Below the pieces are notes generated by a model, which was given only the letters and a program-made list of their open reading frames with translations, was not told the origin of the DNA and searched no databases. The translations under genes were made by a program, and so were the position numbers. A stretch of 51,336 nt of DNA from Candidatus Sulfotelmatobacter sp. (GTDB taxonomy: Bacteria; Acidobacteriota; Terriglobia; Terriglobales; Acidobacteriaceae). The stretch's first letter is position 1. Every line of letters begins with the position of its first letter. The stretch is from the NCBI GenBank assembly GCA_030041415.1, contig JASHNX010000078.1:1-51336 (forward strand). The letters are read 5' to 3'. This document shows positions 7,812-17,295 of this stretch, in pieces.

Positions 7812-9176
7812 TCAGAAATTAGTAGCCGCCTCTTGCATGGTCTCCTGCAGAATCGCGGTCTCATCCGCGGGCTCATGGGGCATGTGGCATTTGCGCACCG
7901 GTTTCACGAAGCTTGGCGAAGCCGCAACTGTACAAAAGACATAGAACAGAGCGGCGTTCGCGGGAATCTGCAAGTTGAAATCGACCGCGCTGTGCACCAG
8001 GATTCCTGTCAATCCCAGCAGGCAGGCAAGCGCCACAGCGCCATTGGCATCCGAAGTCCACGTCCTCGCTTTCGCGATCGCCCGTTTGTAGACACTGACG
8101 ACAAACCAAACCATCGTTGCGAAGCCCAATAGCCCCGTCTCTGTCAGAAGCTGCAGGTAGTCGTTGTGTGCTTCATTGATGAAAAGGTTCGTATAGAAGG
8201 TGCGGAATTGCGGGTAGACAGTGGGGAATGTTCCTAGTCCCCATCCGAGCACGGGTCGTTCCAGGAACATATGGAGTGTGTCACGATCGATGTGTGCACG
8301 TGTGCCGCTGGCGATTTCGCTATTCGCCGGGCCTAGAGTGCCTATGCGCTGGCTCAGGTTGTTCCCGCCGATCCAGATCAGTAATCCGCCGACGATTGAG
8401 GCAAAGACAGCCAAGCCAGTCGCGGTTCGCCATCCGCGGCGGTGCTGCGCGAGGACAACTGCCAGAATCAGAAGTTCGATAACCACGGCGAACATGCCGC
8501 CGCGCGAGCCGGAGAGGAATACCGTGCCCACCATAATCGCGGCCGCAGTTGCCGCCAGGTTGCGCGATCTTGCAGAAGCCAGGTGCGTCAACGAGAGCAC
8601 CAGTGGAATCGGAATCAGCATCTCCATCAGGCCGGCGTAGTGGTTGTGATTTACGTACGGACCGTAGATCCACCCTCCCATACGCGGCTGCCGAAGCCAG
8701 TACAATTTGCCATTCGAAGAAATGCCCTGAACCAACGCGAAGCTTGCCAGCGCGGCGCCATAAACTGAAAAAATCATCGCCAGGCGCCGGGCCTGCGAAC
8801 CGCGAGTCAACGTTTGCGAAGCCAGAAAACACAGAGTGCCGTAGGAAACATATAGCAAAGCTGAAGAAACGGTGGCATGTGTATAAGCCGTAGTGTGAAA
8901 GACGAGTTGAGAGGCAATCACAAGAGCGAAGATTCCAATCGGAAGGAACAACGGGTTTCGCCTGATCCTGATCCTGCCTTCGATCGCCTGTTTCCCGATC
9001 CAGAGAGCAAATAATGCAACGGAGATGGTCTCCATCAGAAAGATCGACCACGGTTCAACCGCCCCGAATGCCAGCGGACTTGCCATCAGCAAGCCAAACG
9101 TACCCCAGAAAAGCACTTTGCCAGCAGCTGCGGACTGACTGTGTACGTTTGTGCGTAGATCCATTGTGTTCGTCAT
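7812..9176 (-). CDS. O-antigen ligase/polymerase-family membrane protein (Wzy_C)
   Basis: 454 residues with about ten to twelve hydrophobic segments. The Wzy_C/O-antigen ligase marks are present: NHNHYAGLMEMLIP near 180, SGSRGG near 235, and the large periplasmic loop with GWGLGTFPTVYPQFR and NEAHNDYLQLLTETG near 320-355. Family members either polymerise undecaprenyl-linked repeat units (Wzy) or join glycan to lipid or protein acceptors. Its place beside the TPR and Wzc-type genes favours polymerase for the exported polymer, but sequence alone does not decide. It lies 14 bases downstream of the TPR gene on the same strand, so they probably share a transcript. A hydrophilic tail of about 25 residues follows the last helix. 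Confidence 0.9.
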   Translation of the reverse strand: MTNTMDLRTNVHSQSAAAGKVLFWGTFGLLMASPLAFGAVEPWSIFLMETISVALFALWIGKQAIEGRIRIRRNPLFLPIGIFALVIASQLVFHTTAYTHATVSSALLYVSYGTLCFLASQTLTRGSQARRLAMIFSVYGAALASFALVQGISSNGKLYWLRQPRMGGWIYGPYVNHNHYAGLMEMLIPIPLVLSLTHLASARSRNLAATAAAIMVGTVFLSGSRGGMFAVVIELLILAVVLAQHRRGWRTATGLAVFASIVGGLLIWIGGNNLSQRIGTLGPANSEIASGTRAHIDRDTLHMFLERPVLGWGLGTFPTVYPQFRTFYTNLFINEAHNDYLQLLTETGLLGFATMVWFVVSVYKRAIAKARTWTSDANGAVALACLLGLTGILVHSAVDFNLQIPANAALFYVFCTVAASPSFVKPVRKCHMPHEPADETAILQETMQEAATNF

Positions 9177-9190
9177 GCAGCTATTGAGCT

Positions 9191-10459
9191 TTAGTCTTTG
9201 GCTCCGTGATCCTTGGCTACCAGGCGAAAATCATCAACCCAGAGCTTGCCGCGAATCGGGCTGCTTTCCGGAATGCGCCGGACATGCAACAGCAGCAGCC
9301 GGCAATTGTTTCCCGTGGTGAATTCACCGGTGGCCGATTTCCAGAACCCCGTTTCTCTCAACTCATCGCTGTCATACAACACGCTTTGAGTGTAAAAATC
9401 CTGAATAGTGAAATGCGGACCGCCCGCGCCCTCGATCGTTCCATTCTTGTAGTAAGCCGAAAAGTCGTAGGTAGTTCCGGGCTGAACGGGAATGTAATGG
9501 CGAATACCTGCATCCGTTACACCGGGGCCATCGAAAGCGATCAACAGGGAACGATGTCCTCCATGAAAATCGCTGGGATCGAGGGTAAGAGTAACGCTCT
9601 GCAGTTTTTGATATTGCCAGTCGAAGCCGCCATTGAGAACGTCGAGACGGAAGTCGCCATTGACGATCAGATTGTTCGTGCCGGGCAAGTAAGACGACAA
9701 TCCGAATCGCGCCGCCGTCTGCCGCCACACCAACTGTGCTTCATCGACTTCCTTGTGATCGATCAGAAAATTGAAGTAGTTATAGACCCGGCTTAGCGGG
9801 AAGGCTTCCCGGCTCGAAACCAGAGCCGCCCAGACTTTCTCGGTGGCTGCGACTTGCTCCTTTTCCATTAGAAAATCCAGAAAAGCAAGAAGGGCTGCGG
9901 GTTTTGAGGGAACTACGCTTTGCAAGAGCTCATCGGCATCGGGCTTGATGCGCCAGCAGTACCGAATGGCAAAGTCGGCAAGCGAAGGATCATTTTCCAG
10001 AACCACGCGAAACTCGCGCAGAGCTTTTTCGTCCGCACCTTGCACGAGATAAAAATTGGCCGCTTCCCAGGCGACATCCGGCGTGGTCGGATCGGCTTCA
10101 ACCGCATGCCGCAGCGCCCAACTCTGATTCGGAACATCTCCAAGCACCTGGTATGCCGAGGCTAGATCGAACCAGTATCGCGCGGAATGCGGATTCATCC
10201 GTACGGCCGCCCGAAAAGGCTCGACGGAGCGATCGGGCTCTCGCGCAACGATTGCTAAATAGCGTCCCAAACGATCGCGGTACTCGGCGCTACCTGGATC
10301 GAAACGAGCGGCTCTCTGCAGGCTTGCGAGATCGGCCCGGTCGGCGAAGATCGACGCCACGAAAAGCTTGGCCGCAAAACCTGCGTACAGGAAGGTCAGC
10401 AAAGCGCCGGACGCGAAGACAAGCGCTTTCCGGGTAGCGGAATTAAGTACAATCTCCAT
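9191..10459 (-). CDS. TPR-repeat protein with C-terminal jelly-roll-like domain
   Basis: 422 residues. One N-terminal membrane anchor (about 12-32) is followed by degenerate TPR repeats (about 40-245), with A-x-x-x-D/P helices such as AARFDPGSAEYRDRLGRYL and VRMNPHSARYWFDLASAYQ. From NNLIVNGDF (about residue 265) to the end there is a beta-rich region resembling carbohydrate-binding-like jelly rolls (GGHRSLLIAF, YDFSAYYKNG, KLWVDDFRL). Such proteins recur beside Wzy/Wzc genes and are thought to scaffold polymer assembly at the outer face of the inner membrane. Its neighbours are a Wzc-type kinase 43 bases upstream and a polymerase-like protein downstream, all on one strand. The putative Shine-Dalgarno (AAGGA) abuts the ATG. 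Confidence 0.82.
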   Translation of the reverse strand: MEIVLNSATRKALVFASGALLTFLYAGFAAKLFVASIFADRADLASLQRAARFDPGSAEYRDRLGRYLAIVAREPDRSVEPFRAAVRMNPHSARYWFDLASAYQVLGDVPNQSWALRHAVEADPTTPDVAWEAANFYLVQGADEKALREFRVVLENDPSLADFAIRYCWRIKPDADELLQSVVPSKPAALLAFLDFLMEKEQVAATEKVWAALVSSREAFPLSRVYNYFNFLIDHKEVDEAQLVWRQTAARFGLSSYLPGTNNLIVNGDFRLDVLNGGFDWQYQKLQSVTLTLDPSDFHGGHRSLLIAFDGPGVTDAGIRHYIPVQPGTTYDFSAYYKNGTIEGAGGPHFTIQDFYTQSVLYDSDELRETGFWKSATGEFTTGNNCRLLLLHVRRIPESSPIRGKLWVDDFRLVAKDHGAKD

Positions 10460-10502
10460 TCCTTAACAAGATCACGATTTCGCGCTTCGAGCGGTGGTTT
10501 CT

Positions 10503-12866
10503 CTAGGCGCTGCTCTGATTTGCCTCAACAGTCCCTGCGCCGTCATCGCTGCCGCCTTCGTGAGTCTCATCATTGCGATAGTAGCCGGCGTATTTGCCCT
10601 GATACTCGTAGTAGTAGTGATAATCGGGTGAGGTCAGATCGACCGCATTGAGCAGCACTCCTGAAAGCTTCGCGTTCACTTGCATCAGAATGTCGCGAGA
10701 GCGTCGCAATGCCTGTTTCGTGGTATGGCCGGAGCGAATGACCAGAACGATGGCATCCGCACGAGGTGACAACACAACTGCGTCCGTGACCGACAAAGCC
10801 GGCGGAGTGTCGATCACGATATGGTCGTACTCTCCGCGCAATTTCTCCAACATGTCCCGCATATTCGTGGAAGCCAGCAACTCAGCCGGATTGGGCGGCG
10901 GCGTTCCCGCCGACAAGATGGACAGGTTCGGCAGAACAGAAGAACTCGTCACCACTTCTTCCAGCGTTGAGCTTCCGGTGAGAACGTTACTCAGTCCGCT
11001 GCGCGGACCCATCCCGAGAATCTTGTGAATGCTGGGACGACGCAAGTCGGCATCGACGAGCAAAACACGAACACCTTTTTGCGCTAAAACCACTGCACAG
11101 TTGATGCTGGTTGTGGTCTTGCCTTCCTGCGGCAGAGCGCTGGTAATCATGATCATCTTCGGGGGCGCGCCCAGATTGGAAAGCAACAGTGAAGTGCGCA
11201 GGGCGCGATACGATTCTGCCATCTGAGACTGCGGCCTCACCTGCGTGATCAGCTCGACCACCTCCTTGGAACTCGCGATGACGAGGCGCTTCGAGTTCGC
11301 ACCCTCGCGCGCACTTCTCGATCCCAGCGGAATCATTCCCAGCGGCGCGAGCCCGGAAATCATTTGTGCCTGCTCGGTGGTTCGCACCGTGTTATCCAAT
11401 CCTTCCATCAGGAAGGCAAGGCCCACGCCCGAGGTCAAGCCCAGCATCAGCCCGAACGCCAGATTGCGCGGAACATTCGGTTCCACCGGCGTGGTCGGCA
11501 CGCGGGCGACATCAACGATACGAAAGTTGTTCGACTTAAGACCGGCAGAAACTCCTGCCTCCTTCATTTTTTCCATCAAGCCTTCGTAGAGTTGCCGGTT
11601 GCTGTCGAGGTCCCGTTTCAACAGGCTATATTGGATCGAGCTCTCATTAAGGTTATTGGCTTCCTGCTTTTGCTTCTCGAGAGCGTCATGCAGCATCTTT
11701 TCGCGCTGCAATGCCGCCATGTATTGTCCGCGAATTTTCGCCGCGACTTTGCGGGCCTCATTCAGAATCTGTACGTCAACTTCCTTCAACTGACTATTTA
11801 GCTGCGCCACTTTCGGATAAGCTGGCCCAAACTGAGTGCTCAGTTGCGCCGCCTGAATCTTTAAATCTGCTTCCTTCGCCCGGAGATTTTCCAGAAGCGA
11901 ACCCGATTGCCCTCCAGCTTCGGCAGCATCGATTGCACCGGCGGCAGACGCAATGGCATCGGGATTTCCCGCCTCGACTAACCGGTAGACAGATTCTTTT
12001 TCGATGCGCTCCGATTCCGCAGTCGTCAGTTCCTTGTTGAGTTCATCCAGTTTCTCCGTCGTGATGTTCTGCTTTTCATCGATGCCGAGAATTTCATGTT
12101 CTTTCTGATAGCGCACCAATTTTTCCTGCGAGGTCTCCACCTTCATCTGCAGGTCTATCAGTTGTTTTGAAAGCCAGTCCGAGGCCTGCATGGTCGAATC
12201 GAAGCGCGATTTAAAGTTGTTCTCCGTGTAGGTGTTCATCAAGGTGTTAACCACGGTGGCGGTTAGTTCCTTGTTCGGGCTGCGGAAGCTCACCTTGATG
12301 ATGTGCGTATTCGGAGAAAGCGTGACTTTCAGATTGCCGCGAAAAGCGGCCAGCAGAGCCGAGGTTCGGACAGAATCCTGCTGCAAAGGATCGGGCGCAA
12401 GGTCGAGCGAAGATGAGGCCCCGGGTGCCTGGGCTTTTCCGCCAAACTCGGGGCGGCGATCGAGAGCCAGTTCTTTCACCACCTGCAAAGCCAAGAGATC
12501 GCTCTGCAGAATCATCACTTCCGTATCGAGTTCGGTTGGGTCGTAGTAATCGACATTGAAGGTCGGAGAGTTGTTGAAGTTTACGAGTCCGGAGTCCGGC
12601 TTGTTGATTTCGATGCTGCCGCTTGCCTCATACACCGGCGTCATTTTCAGGCTGGCGAGAGCGACAATCGAGAAGATGGCGACCAGGCAGGCCAGAATCG
12701 TCCACTTGCGTTTAATCAAAACTCGGACATACTCGCCCAAAGCGGATTCGTGGTAGAGAAGTTCAGGATAGGCTTGCGCATCCGCCGGCCGCGCGCCATA
12801 AGCGTTCACAGGCTGCAGTTCGCGAACGTTAGAATTACTTACTTGCACGAGCGGTGCAGAATCCAT
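10503..12866 (-). CDS. Wzc-type polysaccharide co-polymerase / bacterial tyrosine autokinase
   Basis: 787 residues. It controls polymerisation and export of the glycan through cycles of tyrosine phosphorylation. Order: cytoplasmic N-terminus, TM1 (about 54-72), Wzz-type periplasmic domain with long coiled coils (about 80-460, ending in the proline-rich VPTTPVEPNVPRN), TM2 (about 470-490), then the BY-kinase. The kinase has Walker A LPQEGKTTT (Lys583), Walker A' LLVDADLRRP and Walker B VIDTPP (Asp686). The C-terminal tyrosine cluster has eight Tyr between residues 749 and 763. A single chain with both parts is the Gram-negative (Wzc) layout. GGAGAG lies 6 bases before the ATG. A matching TGCTAGAAT promoter element is 135 bases upstream. 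The partner export protein is at 47.4-48.5 kb. Confidence 0.95.
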   Translation of the reverse strand: MDSAPLVQVSNSNVRELQPVNAYGARPADAQAYPELLYHESALGEYVRVLIKRKWTILACLVAIFSIVALASLKMTPVYEASGSIEINKPDSGLVNFNNSPTFNVDYYDPTELDTEVMILQSDLLALQVVKELALDRRPEFGGKAQAPGASSSLDLAPDPLQQDSVRTSALLAAFRGNLKVTLSPNTHIIKVSFRSPNKELTATVVNTLMNTYTENNFKSRFDSTMQASDWLSKQLIDLQMKVETSQEKLVRYQKEHEILGIDEKQNITTEKLDELNKELTTAESERIEKESVYRLVEAGNPDAIASAAGAIDAAEAGGQSGSLLENLRAKEADLKIQAAQLSTQFGPAYPKVAQLNSQLKEVDVQILNEARKVAAKIRGQYMAALQREKMLHDALEKQKQEANNLNESSIQYSLLKRDLDSNRQLYEGLMEKMKEAGVSAGLKSNNFRIVDVARVPTTPVEPNVPRNLAFGLMLGLTSGVGLAFLMEGLDNTVRTTEQAQMISGLAPLGMIPLGSRSAREGANSKRLVIASSKEVVELITQVRPQSQMAESYRALRTSLLLSNLGAPPKMIMITSALPQEGKTTTSINCAVVLAQKGVRVLLVDADLRRPSIHKILGMGPRSGLSNVLTGSSTLEEVVTSSSVLPNLSILSAGTPPPNPAELLASTNMRDMLEKLRGEYDHIVIDTPPALSVTDAVVLSPRADAIVLVIRSGHTTKQALRRSRDILMQVNAKLSGVLLNAVDLTSPDYHYYYEYQGKYAGYYRNDETHEGGSDDGAGTVEANQSSA

Positions 12867-13000
12867 ACGGCTCTCCCGAAGCGGTCAAGGGACTGCGGTC
12901 TCGCGTCTTGCCTGAAAAACCACGCACAACAACACTCCGGCGAATCGATTGCCGGCTCGTTGCCCCCAACTTTTCGCGCTTTTGAGGCAGTTTCGCGAAA

Positions 13001-13009
13001 ATTCTAGCA
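13001..13009 (-). promoter_or_regulatory. Extended -10 element TGCTAGAAT before the Wzc-type kinase
   Basis: The minus strand reads TGCTAGAAT, identical to the element before the dehydrogenase at 7077. It would start transcription about 130 bases before the ATG at 12866. No -35 of quality is visible at the right distance. Confidence 0.45.
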
Positions 13010-13096
13010 TCGCGTTTAGAGGAGGCTTTGAGAAATCGGAGGGGGTGGTTCTCTTTCTGTCACTAGCCTTGTCTCACTGCTTAATAAGAATTCCGC

Positions 13097-13102
13097 TATA
13101 CT
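13097..13102 (+). promoter_or_regulatory. Candidate -10 box (TATACT) of the nonulosonate operon
   Basis: TATACT followed by GCG. The same TATACTGCG string occurs at 27441 before the aldolase gene. The hexamer 17 bases upstream (TCACTG) is a poor -35. The leader to pseB would be about 180 bases. Confidence 0.4.
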
Positions 13103-13289
13103 GCGAAAAAATTTGTCCAGCCCGAAAGCGAGTTGATTTGTCGCATCTTGGTTGTTTCGCCGAAATGGATGGCAGTGTGCGCCCGTCTGCCAAGCGGCCG
13201 ATTTTTTCGCGTCCGCTTGGCTTTTGCGAGCTCTGCAGATAGCGCGAATCAAATGAAACACGCATGAACAGGAGCGCAGAGGGTACTCG

Positions 13290-14291
13290 ATGAATTGGTC
13301 GGAGCAGGTGGTACTGGTAACCGGCGGCACGGGTTCTTTTGGAAGAAAATTCGTCGAAATCATGCTGCGGGAACACCACCCGAAGAAGCTGATTATTTTT
13401 AGCCGTGACGAACTCAAGCAGCATGACATGCGCGCCTCCGGATTCGACGATTCCTCGCTTCGTTACTTCATCGGCGATGTCCGCGATCCGGTACGGCTCC
13501 AGCGTGCTCTGGCCGGCGTCACAGTCGTGGTCCATGCAGCAGCGCTGAAGCAGGTGCCTGCCTGCGAATACAACCCTTTCGAGGCGATCCAGACCAACAT
13601 CATGGGAGGCCGCAACGTCATCGATGCCGCCATCGACCAGAAGGTGCAACGCATTCTCGCGCTGAGCACTGATAAGGCGGTGAATCCGATTAACCTTTAC
13701 GGCGCGACCAAGCTCTGCGCCGAGAAAATGTTCGTCCAGGCAAACGCTTATGCGGGCGCGCAGGAAACGTGCTTCAGTTGCGCGCGCTACGGGAACGTCG
13801 TGGGCAGCCGCGGAAGCGTCATTCCCGTGTTTCTTGAGCAGCGAAAACGCGGCCGCATTACCATCACCGATCCGCGCATGACCCGCTTCTGGCTGACTCT
13901 TGAGCATGGGGTGCGTTTTGTGATTCGCGCGCTCGAGTGCATGCACGGGGGTGAAATCTTCGTGCCAAAAATTCCCAGCATGCGCCTGATCGACCTTGCC
14001 GAAGCCGTCGCTCCCGGCTGCATCATTGACTACATCGGAATTCGCCCCGGCGAAAAACTGCACGAAGTTCTTCTTTCCGAAGACGAAGCCCGCAATGCAG
14101 TTGAGGTGGATGAAATGTTCATCATCAAGCCCGTCCACCCCTGGTGGGAAAAAGGGAATTGGGTTCATGCACGCGCGCTGCCGGCAGACTTCCGCTATTC
14201 GAGTGACAGCAACGCGCATTGGTTGAGGCAGGAAGAACTTCAGGAATTGATTGAGCCGGGATGTCCGGTGCAGGATCGCGTGCCGGCCTAA
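13290..14291 (+). CDS. pseB: UDP-N-acetylglucosamine 4,6-dehydratase (inverting), PseB
   Basis: 333 residues. First step of pseudaminic acid synthesis: UDP-GlcNAc is dehydrated and epimerised at C5 to the 4-keto-L-arabino-hexulose. It is an extended SDR with nucleotide motif TGGTGSFG (residues 11-18), HAAALKQVPACEYNP, the STDKAVNPINLYGATK active site (Asp128, Lys129, Tyr137, Lys141), GNVVGSRGSVIP, and FVPKIPSMRL. Length and motifs match PseB closely. The ATG at 13290 follows GAGGG. It opens the 34-kb plus-strand run, with pseC starting 28 bases downstream. Confidence 0.96.
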   Translation: MNWSEQVVLVTGGTGSFGRKFVEIMLREHHPKKLIIFSRDELKQHDMRASGFDDSSLRYFIGDVRDPVRLQRALAGVTVVVHAAALKQVPACEYNPFEAIQTNIMGGRNVIDAAIDQKVQRILALSTDKAVNPINLYGATKLCAEKMFVQANAYAGAQETCFSCARYGNVVGSRGSVIPVFLEQRKRGRITITDPRMTRFWLTLEHGVRFVIRALECMHGGEIFVPKIPSMRLIDLAEAVAPGCIIDYIGIRPGEKLHEVLLSEDEARNAVEVDEMFIIKPVHPWWEKGNWVHARALPADFRYSSDSNAHWLRQEELQELIEPGCPVQDRVPA

Positions 14292-14319
14292 GTGACAAGA
14301 AGTTGTTCCTAAATCGAAA

Positions 14320-15552
14320 ATGCATCAGGCAACCCTCACCGACGAAGCGCTCGCGATCGATGGAGGCGAGCCCGTCCGCGACACGCTGCTCCCTTACGGT
14401 CGCCAGTCAATCGACGAAGACGATATCCAGTCCGTTGTTAATGTGCTGCGCTCCGATTGGCTGACCACGGGACCGAAAGTCGGCGAGTTCGAAGAAGCGT
14501 TCGCCGCATACGTCGGCGCGAAGTACGCGATCAGCTTCACGTCAGGAACGGCAGCCTTGCATGGCGCAGCTTTCGCCGCCGGTCTCGGTCCTGGCGATGA
14601 AGCGCTTACGTCCCCGATGACGTTTGCCGCTACCGCGAACTGCGTGCTCTATCAAGGCGCGACTCCGGTTTTTGCCGACATCAGTGCGGATACTCTCAAT
14701 CTCGATCCGCAAAAAGCAACAGCTCTGATTACGCAGCGCACGCGAGCAATCCTACCCGTGGACTACGCCGGACATCCGGCGCAGATTGACGCATTTCTTG
14801 AAATCGCCGATCGGCATGAATTGATCGTTATCGAAGATGCCTGCCACGCGCTCGGCGCACAGTATCGGCAACGCCGCACCGGCAGTTTCGCGCACATGAC
14901 GGTGTTCAGTTTTCATCCGGTGAAGCACCTCACGACGGGAGAGGGTGGCATGGTCACCACCAATCGCCCCGATCTTGCCGAGACACTTCGCCGCTTTCGC
15001 AATCACGGGATTTCCAGCGACGCTCGGCAGCGCCAGTCGCAAGGCCAGTGGCATTACGAGATGGTGCTACTCGGCTTCAATTACCGCCTCACTGACCTCG
15101 CATGCGCTCTCGGACTCTCTCAGTTGAAGAAATTGGAAGCCAATCTGTCGCGCCGGCATGAGATCGCCGCCCGTTATGCATCTGAATTTCGAGACCTCTC
15201 CCCTATTACTCTTCCCGTGACGCGAGAAGATGTGACGCACGCCTGGCATCTCTATCCGATTCAGCTGAACCTCGAAAAACTCTCCGCGACGCGCGCCGAG
15301 GTCTTTCGCGCCCTGCGAGCGGAGAATATCGGCGTCAACGTTCATTACATTCCGGTGCATTTGCACCCTTACTATCGTGATCGCTTTGGACACCGCGCCG
15401 GCGAGTTTCCCATGGCAGAAAATGCCTATGACCGCCTTATCAGTCTTCCCATGTTTCACGGCATGAGTGATCGGGACGTGGAAGATGTTGTCAAAGCGGT
15501 ACGCAAGGTGCTCGCTCACTTTTCTAATGAACTGCCTTGTCCTATTCGCTGA
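14320..15552 (+). CDS. pseC: UDP-4-amino-4,6-dideoxy-N-acetyl-L-altrosamine transaminase, PseC
   Basis: 410 residues. PLP-dependent aminotransferase of the DegT/DnrJ/EryC1 family that puts an amino group on C4 of the PseB product, with glutamate as usual donor. Visible features are DWLTTGPKVGEFE, FTSGTAALH, PMTFAATANC, the VIEDACHALGA aspartate loop and the PLP lysine Lys202 in FHPVKHLTTGEGG. The substrate loop GFNYRLTDLACALGLSQL and NVHYIPVHLHPYY are also typical. No clear Shine-Dalgarno precedes the ATG at 14320, and the first 15-20 residues are less conserved, but no better start is seen. It overlaps the next gene by 16 bases. Confidence 0.95.
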   Translation: MHQATLTDEALAIDGGEPVRDTLLPYGRQSIDEDDIQSVVNVLRSDWLTTGPKVGEFEEAFAAYVGAKYAISFTSGTAALHGAAFAAGLGPGDEALTSPMTFAATANCVLYQGATPVFADISADTLNLDPQKATALITQRTRAILPVDYAGHPAQIDAFLEIADRHELIVIEDACHALGAQYRQRRTGSFAHMTVFSFHPVKHLTTGEGGMVTTNRPDLAETLRRFRNHGISSDARQRQSQGQWHYEMVLLGFNYRLTDLACALGLSQLKKLEANLSRRHEIAARYASEFRDLSPITLPVTREDVTHAWHLYPIQLNLEKLSATRAEVFRALRAENIGVNVHYIPVHLHPYYRDRFGHRAGEFPMAENAYDRLISLPMFHGMSDRDVEDVVKAVRKVLAHFSNELPCPIR

Positions 15553-16544
15553 CACAATCTGTCCTGGTGGTCGGAGCCGGGTCGATCGGCAGGCGGCACC
15601 TGGGAAATCTGCGCAAGCTGGGATTCTCGCGGCTGGCGGCTTGCGACCCCGATCATGCCAGACTGGAATACGTCTCCTCGGAGTTTCGAGCTGAATGCTT
15701 CGGCGCGCTCGAGCAAGGCCTGGAAACTTTCCGGCCGGAGATCGTTTTCGTGTGCACTCCACCTGTGCTGCATGTCTCCCAGGCGCTGCTGGCATTGAGG
15801 TCAGGAGCGCACGTGTTTATCGAAAAGCCGGTTTCCGACAGACTCGACGGGGTGGCGGAACTCGAGTCGGAAGCGGCCCGGCGCGGAGCGAACGTGCAAG
15901 TCGGATACAATCTGCGATTCAACCCAGGAATACAAACGCTCAAACGCATGGTGGAAGAGGGCGTTCCCGGCCGGATTCTATGGGCTCGGGCAGAGGTAGG
16001 GCAATATCTTCCGGATTGGCGTCCGTGGCAAGACTATCGCCAAAGCTACACAGCCCGGCGCGAACTGGGCGGAGGCATTATTCTCGATGCTTCCCATGAA
16101 ATCGACTACATGTTATGGCTGCTTGGGGCTCCGCGTGAGCTTGTGTGCATGGCCGGCAAAGTCGACGCACTCGATGTAAACGTGGAGGATTGCGCCACAA
16201 TTTTGATGCGTTTTGCTTCCAGCGCCCAAGCCGATATCCACATGGATTTCGTTCAACGCAATGCATCGCGTTCCTGCGTGCTTGCGGGCGAGTGTGCAAC
16301 GCTCGAATGGTATTATGCACGCAATGAGGTGAGCATCATCCGGCCCGGGTGCGAGACTGAAGTCGTCAAATACGATTTCGAAGCCAATCAGATGTATGTT
16401 GCCGAGCTGCAAGACTTCTTTTCGTGCATACATGAGCAAAGAAACTCCGGCCGAAGTCTTGCTGATTCCAAGTTAGCCTTGCAGGTAGCGTTGGCTGCGC
16501 TGGATTCATCAGCGCAGCGAAGATGGGTGACGCTTGAACAGTAA
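15537..16544 (+). CDS. Gfo/Idh/MocA-family oxidoreductase
   Basis: 335 residues. NAD(P)-dependent sugar oxidoreductase. The Rossmann motif VVGAGSIGRRHLGNLRKLG (from about residue 11), FVCTPPVLH, the conserved FIEKPVSD (EKP) and GGGIILDASHEIDYM of the substrate domain are all present. The family acts on many sugars, so substrate and direction are unknown. Oxidoreductases of this kind occur beside nonulosonate genes in several bacteria, often with a cytidylyltransferase and an SDR, exactly as here. The TTG start lies inside the end of pseC, and its own stop overlaps the next gene by 11 bases, so the group is translationally coupled. Confidence 0.9.
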   Translation: MSYSLTQSVLVVGAGSIGRRHLGNLRKLGFSRLAACDPDHARLEYVSSEFRAECFGALEQGLETFRPEIVFVCTPPVLHVSQALLALRSGAHVFIEKPVSDRLDGVAELESEAARRGANVQVGYNLRFNPGIQTLKRMVEEGVPGRILWARAEVGQYLPDWRPWQDYRQSYTARRELGGGIILDASHEIDYMLWLLGAPRELVCMAGKVDALDVNVEDCATILMRFASSAQADIHMDFVQRNASRSCVLAGECATLEWYYARNEVSIIRPGCETEVVKYDFEANQMYVAELQDFFSCIHEQRNSGRSLADSKLALQVALAALDSSAQRRWVTLEQ

Positions 16545-17295
16545 TCTGATTGCCATTATTCCGGCTCGTAGCGGCTCGAAACGTATTCCCGGGAAGAATA
16601 CACGATTATTTTTCGGCCACCCCATGCTGACCTATGCCGTTTCGGCGGCATTGAATTGTGGGCTGTTCCGCGAAGTGCTTGTTTCTTCTGACGATCCCGC
16701 TGTCGCGCATGCCGTTGAGCCCTGCGGCGCGACTTTTGTGTTGCGGCCCCGCGAACTCGCCACTGACTCCGCTTCTCTGGTCGACGTAGCGCGGCACGTT
16801 CTGGATGTCTTGCGCGGACGCGGCATCAACCCGGACGCTATCTGCCAATGCATGCCGAATTGTCCGCTGGTGCGTAGCGAAGACATTCGCGACCACTGGC
16901 ATCAGTTCCAGCGTGGGCGCTACAGTTTTCAGATTTCCGTTGTCCCTTATCGCGGAGTCTATCCGCATTGGGCTGTTACTTACGACTCTCAGGGTTACGG
17001 AAAATGGCTCTTCGGAGATAACAATTTTGTTCGCAGCCAGGAGTTGACCAAGGCATTTTGTCCGACAGGCGCGATCTGGTGGGCTCGCACGAAGGATTTT
17101 CTTGAGCAAAATGCTTTCTACGGCACTCCGTTCGCGCTCGCTGAGATGGACGCCAATCGCGGCCTCGATATTGATGACGAAGAAGATCTCAAGCTCGCTG
17201 AACTGTTAGTTCATGGATTGACTGCGCGCGACAAGGTATCGCCTTTGGAGCCGGTACACTATCCTGCGCTTGCCCAGGAGCGCGTCGGTGCCTGA
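16534..17295 (+). CDS. pseF: Cytidylyltransferase, probable CMP-pseudaminate synthase (PseF-like)
   Basis: 253 residues. Activates a nonulosonic acid as the CMP-sugar. The N-terminal nucleotide loop is IIPARSGSKRIPGKN (Lys16), followed by LVSSDDPAVA and CQCMPNCPLVRSEDI. The C-terminal half has NFVRSQELTKAF, PTGAIWWA and DIDDEEDLKLAE. The RSQ-L and G-x-x-WW/Y-A pattern is closer to PseF than to NeuA; this assignment rests on pattern memory, not alignment. It starts with TTG inside the previous gene. A second, NeuA-type cytidylyltransferase follows immediately. Confidence 0.8.
   Translation: MNSNLIAIIPARSGSKRIPGKNTRLFFGHPMLTYAVSAALNCGLFREVLVSSDDPAVAHAVEPCGATFVLRPRELATDSASLVDVARHVLDVLRGRGINPDAICQCMPNCPLVRSEDIRDHWHQFQRGRYSFQISVVPYRGVYPHWAVTYDSQGYGKWLFGDNNFVRSQELTKAFCPTGAIWWARTKDFLEQNAFYGTPFALAEMDANRGLDIDDEEDLKLAELLVHGLTARDKVSPLEPVHYPALAQERVGA

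Larger units (their letters stand above)
12867..13289. promoter_or_regulatory. Divergent control region between the Wzc-like gene and the nonulosonate operon
   Basis: This 423-base stretch has no convincing gene. It separates the minus-strand export/polymerisation block from the long plus-strand operon. It holds a minus-strand extended -10 (13001-13009) and a plus-strand TATACT (13097-13102). Leaders of about 130 and 180 bases remain on each side, long enough for RNA-level control, but no known element was recognised. Confidence 0.55.

Noticed and set aside
13074-14219. A 381-codon open frame on the minus strand opposite pseB
   Set aside because: It is the antisense shadow of a clear pseB gene; the translation has no family motif and no ribosome site.
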